The notes under the pieces: model-generated
Seen by the model: only the letters and a program-made list of their open reading frames with translations
Told to the model about the DNA's origin: nothing
The model's database searches: none
Translations under genes and position numbers: made by a program
Shown here: one piece after another, positions 6,194 through 10,892 of the stretch
How the letters are laid out: each line of letters starts with the position of its first letter
Numbering within the stretch: position 1 is the first letter of the stretch
DNA from: Bacillota bacterium
GTDB taxonomy: Bacteria; Bacillota; Clostridia; Peptostreptococcales; Anaerovoracaceae
Direction of reading: 5' to 3'
Assembly (NCBI GenBank): GCA_030527065.1
Contig: JAUNBO010000053.1
Span: forward strand, 1 to 10,892
DNA length: 10,892 nt

Positions 6194-7228
6194 ATGAGGG
6201 TAGACAGCTTCGATTATTTTTTGCCGGAAGGGCTCATCGCCCAGCATCCCGCCCCGCAGCGGGACGCTTCCCGGCTGATGGTGATCCACCGCACCGGCGG
6301 TTCCATAGAACACCGGCGTTTTTATGATGTGACGGAGTATCTTTCGCCGGGGGATTGTCTGGTACTGAACCGCTCCAAGGTCCTTCCGGCCCGGCTCCTG
6401 GGCACAAAAAGCGCCACCGGCGCAGGGGTGGAATTCCTGCTGCTGCGGCGTCAGGAGGGAGACCTCTGGCAGGCCCTGGTGAGGCCGGGCAAAAAGCTGC
6501 GCCCCGGGGACCGGGTGGAGTTCTCCCAGGCCCCCCGGCTCATTGGCCTGGTGGAGGACTACGGGCCGGAGGGCACCCGGTTGGTGCGCATGGAGTATGA
6601 AGGCGTATTTCTGGAAACTCTGGAGCAGGTGGGGAAGATCCCTCTGCCGCCGTATATAGAACGGGAAAGCCGGGCGGAGGACGGGGAGCGATATCAGACG
6701 GTGTACTGCCGGGAAGAAGGCTCTGTGGCGGCTCCTACGGCGGGGCTCCACTTCACGGAGGAGCTTTTGGCAAGGATACGGGATAAGGGCGTGGGCCTGG
6801 CCTTCGTCACTCTCCATGTGGGAGTGGGGACCTTCCGGCCCGTCAAGTGCGAAAGCGTGGAAGACCATCACATGCACTTTGAGGAATATGAGCTGGATTG
6901 GGAAAACGCCGCCCTGATCAATGAGAGACGCCGGGCGGGGGGAAAGATAGTGGCGGTGGGGACCACCTCCGTCCGCACACTGGAAAGCGTGGCGGAGGAA
7001 GACGGAACGGTCAGGGCCTGCCGGGGGGCCACGGACATCTTCATCTACCCCGGCTACCGCTTCAAGGCTGTGGACCGGCTCATCACCAATTTCCACCTTC
7101 CCAGGTCCACCCTGCTGATGCTGGTCTCCGCTTTTTATAACAGAGAGGCGGTGCTCTCGGCCTATCGGGAAGCGGTGGAAGAGGAATACCGGTTTTTCTC
7201 CTATGGAGACGCCATGCTGCTGCTGTAG
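6194..7228 (+). CDS. queA: S-adenosylmethionine:tRNA ribosyltransferase-isomerase QueA
   Basis: A 344-residue cytosolic enzyme that moves the ribosyl part of SAM onto 7-aminomethyl-7-deazaguanine at tRNA position 34, making epoxyqueuosine. Length is normal for the family. Landmarks: N-terminal FDYFLPEGLIAQHPAPQRD (6-24), LNRSKVLPARLLG (58-70), IPLPPYI (149-155), PTAGLHFT (181-188), LHVGVGTFRPV (207-217), GTTSVRTLES (256-265) and TNFHLPRSTLLMLVSAF (298-314). The residue run NRSK stands where NDTR is common. AGGAG lies 10 nt before the ATG. It precedes tgt, the enzyme for the earlier base exchange in the same pathway, by 82 nt; in that gap I see only the tgt ribosome binding site. Confidence 0.96.
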   Translation: MRVDSFDYFLPEGLIAQHPAPQRDASRLMVIHRTGGSIEHRRFYDVTEYLSPGDCLVLNRSKVLPARLLGTKSATGAGVEFLLLRRQEGDLWQALVRPGKKLRPGDRVEFSQAPRLIGLVEDYGPEGTRLVRMEYEGVFLETLEQVGKIPLPPYIERESRAEDGERYQTVYCREEGSVAAPTAGLHFTEELLARIRDKGVGLAFVTLHVGVGTFRPVKCESVEDHHMHFEEYELDWENAALINERRRAGGKIVAVGTTSVRTLESVAEEDGTVRACRGATDIFIYPGYRFKAVDRLITNFHLPRSTLLMLVSAFYNREAVLSAYREAVEEEYRFFSYGDAMLLL

Positions 7229-7310
7229 CTTCGGCGGAAGGGACAGGCAGGGGCCGGCGGAGGAAGGGCTGGAACGTATTGAGCGAAACAGAGAAAGGAT
7301 CTCAACGTAA

Positions 7311-8447
7311 ATGCAGGCAGTCACTTTTGAGCTGTTGAAGAAGGATAACAGGAGCGGAGCCCGGAGAGGAAAGCTCCATACGCCTCACGGCACGGTGGAG
7401 ACCCCGGTGTTCATGCCCGTGGGGACCGCAGCCACCGTAAAGGCCATGAGGCCGGAGGAGGTAAAGGCGCTGGGGGCGGGGATCATCCTGTCCAACACCT
7501 ACCATCTCTATCTGAGGCCGGGCCACCAGATCGTCCGGGAAGCGGGGGGGCTCCATCGCTTCATGAACTGGGACGGGGCCATCCTCACCGACAGCGGCGG
7601 CTTCCAGATCTTCAGCCTGGGAGCCCTGCGGAAAATCACCGAGGAGGGGGCAAGCTTCCGTTCTCACATAGACGGCTCATCCCATATGATTTCCCCGGAA
7701 ATCTCCATGGAGGTGCAGAACGCCCTGGGCTCGGACATCATAATGGCCCTGGATGAATGCACCCCTTACCCGGCGGAGCGGAGTTATGTCAAAGAGTCCC
7801 TGGAGCGCACCAGCCGCTGGCTGGCCCGCTGCAAGGCTTACCATAAGGACACGGAGCGGCAGTCTCTCTTCGGCATCATGCAGGGAGGCATGTACAGGGA
7901 GCTGCGGTATCAGAGCGCCATGGAGATCGTGGAAATGGATCTTCCCGGCTATGCCATCGGCGGCCTGTCGGTGGGCGAACCGAAGGAGGTGATGTACGAA
8001 GTCATGGACGGCTGCGTGGAGCTTCTTCCCGCAGATAAGCCCAGGTATCTGATGGGCGTGGGGAGTCCCGATTGCCTCTTCGAAGGGGTGGCCCGGGGGA
8101 TCGATATGTTCGACTGCGTGCTTCCCACCCGGATCGCCAGAAACGGCGCCGCCATGACTTCCCGGGGGCCGGTGAACATAAAAAACGCCGTTCACCAGCG
8201 GGATTTCGGCCCTCTGGACCCGGACTGCGGCTGCTACACCTGCCGGAACTATTCCCGGGCCTACCTGAGGCACCTGTATAAATGCGACGAGATCTTGTCC
8301 TCCATGCTTTTGACCAATCACAACCTCTATTTCCTGGTAAATCTGATGGGAAAGATACAGAAAGCCATAGAGGAGGACCGTTTTACAGAATATAAAGGAG
8401 AGTTTTTCAATGCCTATTATAGTACCGAAGGGCCTTCCGGCCTATGA
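7311..8447 (+). CDS. tgt: tRNA-guanine(34) transglycosylase Tgt
   Basis: A 378-residue enzyme that exchanges guanine 34 for preQ1 in tRNAs with GUN anticodons, the step before QueA. The substrate-pocket Asp94 (ILTDSGGFQ), Asp148 (MALDECTPYP) and the nucleophile Asp268 (FDCVLPTRIARNG) are present. The zinc site is complete: Cys306, Cys308, Cys311 (CGCYTC) and His337. The block GIMQGG to LPGYAIGGLSVGEP (188-224) is typical of bacterial Tgt. The ATG at 7311 has AAAGGA about 11 nt upstream, a rather long spacing. The gene runs 38 nt into metA in another frame, so its last residues (after EFFNAY) are encoded by metA sequence and form a short tail beyond the usual family end. Confidence 0.96.
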   Translation: MQAVTFELLKKDNRSGARRGKLHTPHGTVETPVFMPVGTAATVKAMRPEEVKALGAGIILSNTYHLYLRPGHQIVREAGGLHRFMNWDGAILTDSGGFQIFSLGALRKITEEGASFRSHIDGSSHMISPEISMEVQNALGSDIIMALDECTPYPAERSYVKESLERTSRWLARCKAYHKDTERQSLFGIMQGGMYRELRYQSAMEIVEMDLPGYAIGGLSVGEPKEVMYEVMDGCVELLPADKPRYLMGVGSPDCLFEGVARGIDMFDCVLPTRIARNGAAMTSRGPVNIKNAVHQRDFGPLDPDCGCYTCRNYSRAYLRHLYKCDEILSSMLLTNHNLYFLVNLMGKIQKAIEEDRFTEYKGEFFNAYYSTEGPSGL

Positions 8448-9336
8448 TATCCTGAGAGAAGAAAACGTCTTTGTCATGAACGAGCAGCGGGCCCGGACCC
8501 AGGACATCCGTCCTCTGCACGTGGCCATCGTCAATCTCATGCCCACCAAAGAGGTGACGGAAACTCAGCTCATCCGCCTGCTGGCCAATACGCCCCTTCA
8601 GGTGGAGCTGCAGCTGCTCACCATGGACAGCCACGAATCCACGCATACCAGCCGGCAGCACCTGGAGAATTTCTATAAGACCTATGAGGAAATCAAAAAC
8701 CAGCGCTTCGACGGCATGATCATCACCGGCGCCCCGGTGGAATTCCTGCCCTATGAGGAAGTGGACTACTGGGATGAGATGACGGACATCATGGAATTCA
8801 CCAAGACCAACGTGTTTTCCACCCTTCACATCTGCTGGGGGGCCCAGGCCGCATACTATCACCATTACGGCATAGATAAATACGTGCTGCCCCAGAAGCT
8901 TTTCGGCGTTTACCCCCACAGGCTCCTGGAAAAGAATTCCCCCCTGGTCCGGGGCTTCGACGAAGAGTTTTATGCGCCTCACAGCCGCCATACCCAGGTC
9001 CGGGCGGAGGAAATACGCAATACGCCGGGGCTGCGGGTGCTGGCGGAATCCTCTGTGGCCGGCCCTCACATAGTGGCCACGGACAACATGCGCTGGGTCT
9101 TTTTCCAGGGCCACGGCGAATACGACAGGGAGACCCTGAAAGCGGAATATGAGAGGGACCGGGGGAAGGGCCTGGACATCCAGGTGCCGGAGAACTATTT
9201 TGAGAACGACGATCCGGAAGGAGAGATCATCATCCGGTGGAGCGGCCATGCCAACCTCTTCTATGCCAACTGGCTCAACTTTGTCTATCAGGAAACCCCC
9301 TACGATCTGAATACCCTTGTGCCCATGAAGCCCTGA
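8410..9336 (+). CDS. metA: Homoserine O-acyltransferase MetA, predicted acetyl-CoA specific
   Basis: A 308-residue enzyme of methionine biosynthesis that activates the hydroxyl of homoserine. It belongs to the MetA (glutamine amidotransferase-like) family often labelled homoserine O-succinyltransferase. The catalytic set sits at the standard numbers: Cys142 (HICWGAQ), His235 and Glu237 (QGHGEYD), and Lys47 (MPTKEVTE). Residue 111 is Glu (ITGAPVEFL). Structural and mutational work on the family linked Glu111 to acetyl-CoA and Gly111 to succinyl-CoA, so the product should be O-acetylhomoserine. The start MPIIVPKGLPAYDIL matches the family N-terminus, and AAAGGAGAG lies upstream inside tgt. The gene overlaps tgt by 38 nt. 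No S-box or T-box leader is seen, so in this window its expression depends on the upstream operon. Confidence 0.95.
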   Translation: MPIIVPKGLPAYDILREENVFVMNEQRARTQDIRPLHVAIVNLMPTKEVTETQLIRLLANTPLQVELQLLTMDSHESTHTSRQHLENFYKTYEEIKNQRFDGMIITGAPVEFLPYEEVDYWDEMTDIMEFTKTNVFSTLHICWGAQAAYYHHYGIDKYVLPQKLFGVYPHRLLEKNSPLVRGFDEEFYAPHSRHTQVRAEEIRNTPGLRVLAESSVAGPHIVATDNMRWVFFQGHGEYDRETLKAEYERDRGKGLDIQVPENYFENDDPEGEIIIRWSGHANLFYANWLNFVYQETPYDLNTLVPMKP

Positions 9337-9350
9337 AAGGAGGAAGAAGG

Positions 9351-10562
9351 ATGCCGGAGCCCTGCAAACTGAAGGACATCTGCGGCGGCTGCACATATCA
9401 GGGCATGGCCTATGAGGAGCAGCTGGCCCTGAAAAGCCGCACCGTGACAGATCTGCTCCGGGAAAAGAACGTTCCCTTTGAATGCTTTCCGGGCATTGAG
9501 GGTGCGCCTTCTCCTTATGCCTACCGGAACAAGATGGAATACACCTTCGGCGATGAGACCAAGGGCGGGGAAATGACACTGGGGCTCCATAAGGCCGGAA
9601 GCTATATGTCTGTGGTCACTGCGGATTCCTGCCAGCTGGTGGACCCGGATTTCAACCGGATATTGAAGGCGACCCTGGACTTCTGCAGGGAGCGGGGCTA
9701 TGCCTTTTACCACAAGAAGTCTCACCGGGGTTATTTGCGGAATCTGGCCATACGCAAGGGCGTGCGCACCGGAGAGCTGCTGGTGAATCTCATCACCGCA
9801 GGGGACGGCGGCCCTGATGGCGCCGGCGGCTGTGGGGAAAGGCCGGGAGGCGCAGGGCAGTGGGCTCTGGACGAAGGGGCCTGGCGGGATCTGATCCTGG
9901 GACTGCCCCTGAAAAACAAGGTGGTGGGGCTGCTTCACGGGATCAACGACGACCCTGCCGACGCTGTCCGCTGCCGGGAGCTCCGGATCCTTTCCGGCCG
10001 GGACTATTATATGGAAGAGATCCTGGGCCTGCGCTTCAAGGTCACTCCCTTTGCCTTTTTCCAAACCAACGTGGAAGCCGTGGAGCGGCTCTACCGGGAA
10101 GCCCTGGAGCTGATCCCGGACCTTGACGGAAAGGTGGCCTTTGACCTGTACTGCGGCACCGGCACCATCACTCAGGCTTTGGCGTTAAAGGCCCGGCGGG
10201 CCATAGGCGTGGAGCTGTCGCCGGAGGCTGTGGCGGCGGCCCGGGAAAACGCTGCCCTCAACGGCCTGGAGAATTGCAGCTTCATTGCCGGGGATGTGCT
10301 CCGGGTCCTGGATCAGATAGAGGAACAGCCCGACGTCATAGTGGTGGATCCTCCCCGCAGCGGCATCCACCCCAAGGCTATGCAAAAAATACTGAACTAC
10401 GGGGTAAAGGAAATCATTTATATCTCCTGCAACCCCAAAACCCTGGCAGAGAACCTGGTTTCCGCCACAGAAAACGGCTACCGGGTGAAAAGCGTGAAGG
10501 CCTACGACAATTTCCCGTTCACAAAGCATGTGGAGACGGTGTGCCTCTTGTCCAAACTTTAA
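9351..10562 (+). CDS. rlmD: 23S rRNA (uracil-5-)-methyltransferase, RlmD/RumA type
   Basis: A 403-residue SAM-dependent enzyme that forms 5-methyluridine in 23S rRNA (position 1939 for RlmD; RlmCD-type enzymes also methylate 747, so exact specificity is uncertain). An iron-sulfur cluster is indicated by Cys5, Cys11, Cys14 (CKLKDICGGC) and Cys94 (DSCQL). The SAM-binding part has FFQTN (236-240), FDLYCGTGTITQ (264-275) and VVDPPRSG (331-338); the nucleophile is Cys360 in YISCNPKTLAEN. There is no separate N-terminal TRAM domain. A Gly/Ala-rich insertion occupies about residues 151-170. The frame is open upstream to 9237, but 9351 has AAAGGAGG 7 nt before it and gives the family start. The coding sequence ends in TAA at 10560-10562, and the same frame stays open after it. 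Confidence 0.95.
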   Translation: MPEPCKLKDICGGCTYQGMAYEEQLALKSRTVTDLLREKNVPFECFPGIEGAPSPYAYRNKMEYTFGDETKGGEMTLGLHKAGSYMSVVTADSCQLVDPDFNRILKATLDFCRERGYAFYHKKSHRGYLRNLAIRKGVRTGELLVNLITAGDGGPDGAGGCGERPGGAGQWALDEGAWRDLILGLPLKNKVVGLLHGINDDPADAVRCRELRILSGRDYYMEEILGLRFKVTPFAFFQTNVEAVERLYREALELIPDLDGKVAFDLYCGTGTITQALALKARRAIGVELSPEAVAAARENAALNGLENCSFIAGDVLRVLDQIEEQPDVIVVDPPRSGIHPKAMQKILNYGVKEIIYISCNPKTLAENLVSATENGYRVKSVKAYDNFPFTKHVETVCLLSKL

Positions 10563-10592
10563 GCGAAGCAGCACATTCTGGTCGATATAAGC

Positions 10593-10838
10593 ATGGACGA
10601 GCTCGACCTGACGGCTGCGGAGAAAAAGGCCACATATGAGGAAATCAAGGAATATGTGCAGGAACACTCCGGCTTGAGGGTAAGCAGCTTGTATATCGCT
10701 CAGGTGAAGCAGAAATATGGCATTATTGAGCGTGAGAACTATAACAAACCGAAGTCCGATGACACAAAGCAGCCCCAATGCCCGCCGGAGAAAGAGGTGG
10801 CGATTGTTGAGGCGTTGAAGCATTTTGGAATGATATGA
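10593..10838 (+). CDS. Detached RlmD C-terminal module (ORF without a ribosome binding site, probable remnant)
   Basis: An 81-residue ORF in the same frame as rlmD. After the rlmD TAA (10560-10562) the frame is open from 10563 and reads AKQHILVDIS before the first ATG. It contains MDELDLTAAEKKATYEEI, then LYIAQVKQKYGIIEREN, YNKPKS and a C-terminal PPEKEVAIVEALKHFGMI. From memory, very similar segments form the C-terminal extension of many Lachnospiraceae RlmD proteins and occur at the ends of other proteins; I know no function for it. No Shine-Dalgarno sequence precedes 10593 (CTGGTCGATATAAGC), so independent translation is doubtful. Likely explanations are a stop mutation that cut off the extension, reinitiation or readthrough giving a little product, or a recombination junction. 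Base composition is more A+T-rich than rlmD. Confidence 0.55.
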   Translation: MDELDLTAAEKKATYEEIKEYVQEHSGLRVSSLYIAQVKQKYGIIERENYNKPKSDDTKQPQCPPEKEVAIVEALKHFGMI

Positions 10839-10842
10839 GGTT

Positions 10843-10860
10843 GTGGTGAATATTTACCAC
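10843..10860 (+). terminator. Hairpin after the last ORF, possible weak terminator
   Basis: GTGGTGA (10843-10849) and TTACCAC (10854-10860) form a 7-bp stem with one G-U pair and an ATAT loop, starting 4 nt after the stop of the detached tail ORF. It is followed by TTCTTC, a poor U tract. The position fits the end of the operon; the strength is doubtful. As DNA it is an 18-bp near-perfect palindrome. Confidence 0.35.
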
Positions 10861-10892
10861 TTCTTCAAAACTGTTGTTGAATTACTATGTTT

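Noticed and set aside
7229..7310. Possible riboswitch (preQ1 type) before tgt.
   Set aside because: The 82-nt gap shows no compact hairpin plus A-rich tail of the preQ1 class next to the start; only a spaced AAAGGA site is visible.
5810..7324. Long minus-strand ORF (504 codons) opposite spoIID and queA.
   Set aside because: The encoded sequence is rich in Pro, His, Arg and Gly without motifs, and the opposite strand carries two clear conserved genes.
8407..9579. Long minus-strand ORF (390 codons) opposite metA and the start of rlmD.
   Set aside because: metA has all its catalytic residues and a good start on the + strand; the antisense reading has no family signature.
2528..10562. General avoidance of TCGA (a restriction signature) as the reason for ATA before GA codons.
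   Set aside because: TTCGA is used freely in ruvA, spoIID, tgt, metA and elsewhere in the operon, so the tetramer itself is not avoided.

Overview
The window looks like chromosomal DNA of a Clostridia-class Bacillota, most likely a Lachnospiraceae relative. The protein sequences are of that type, RuvC is present (Bacilli generally use RecU instead), a SpoIID-family protein sits in the middle of the operon, and the RlmD gene is followed by a C-terminal module that I remember from Lachnospiraceae RlmD proteins. This placement comes from recognition, not from a search. No rRNA, tRNA, CRISPR array or transposase was seen.

Left part (1-2286, visibly richer in A+T): accessory genes. The C-terminal end of a Fic-family protein enters from the left on the + strand. 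It faces a minus-strand cluster read from 2286 down to 397: a Fic protein with an intact catalytic motif and an N-terminal self-inhibition motif, a GyrI-like small-molecule-binding protein, and a small one-helix membrane protein of unknown function.

Divergent control region (2287-2527): an extended -10 promoter for the Fic cluster on the - strand, a 13-bp perfect inverted repeat, a GAAC-N4-GTTC sequence that fits a Gram-positive LexA (SOS) box, and directly beside it a good sigma-A promoter for the rightward operon.

Right part (2528-10562, GC-rich): a tightly packed + strand operon of ruvC-ruvA-ruvB (Holliday junction branch migration and resolution), a SpoIID/LytB-domain protein overlapping ruvB by ATGA, queA and tgt (two steps of queuosine tRNA modification), metA (homoserine O-acyltransferase, predicted to use acetyl-CoA because residue 111 is Glu) and rlmD (23S rRNA uracil-5-methyltransferase). 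After the rlmD stop codon the composition falls back to A+T-richer DNA. An ORF there (10593-10838) continues in the same frame as rlmD and looks like the C-terminal extension of RlmD cut off by an in-frame TAA.

The points I would look at first are the SOS box that may place spoIID, queA, tgt, metA and rlmD partly under DNA-damage control, the detached RlmD tail, and a strong codon-context signature in the core operon: Ile before Asp/Glu is AUA in 19 of 21 cases, against 1 of 9 in the flanking DNA. I did not find a convincing new multi-gene system; the Fic/GyrI-like/membrane-protein cluster is the nearest candidate.
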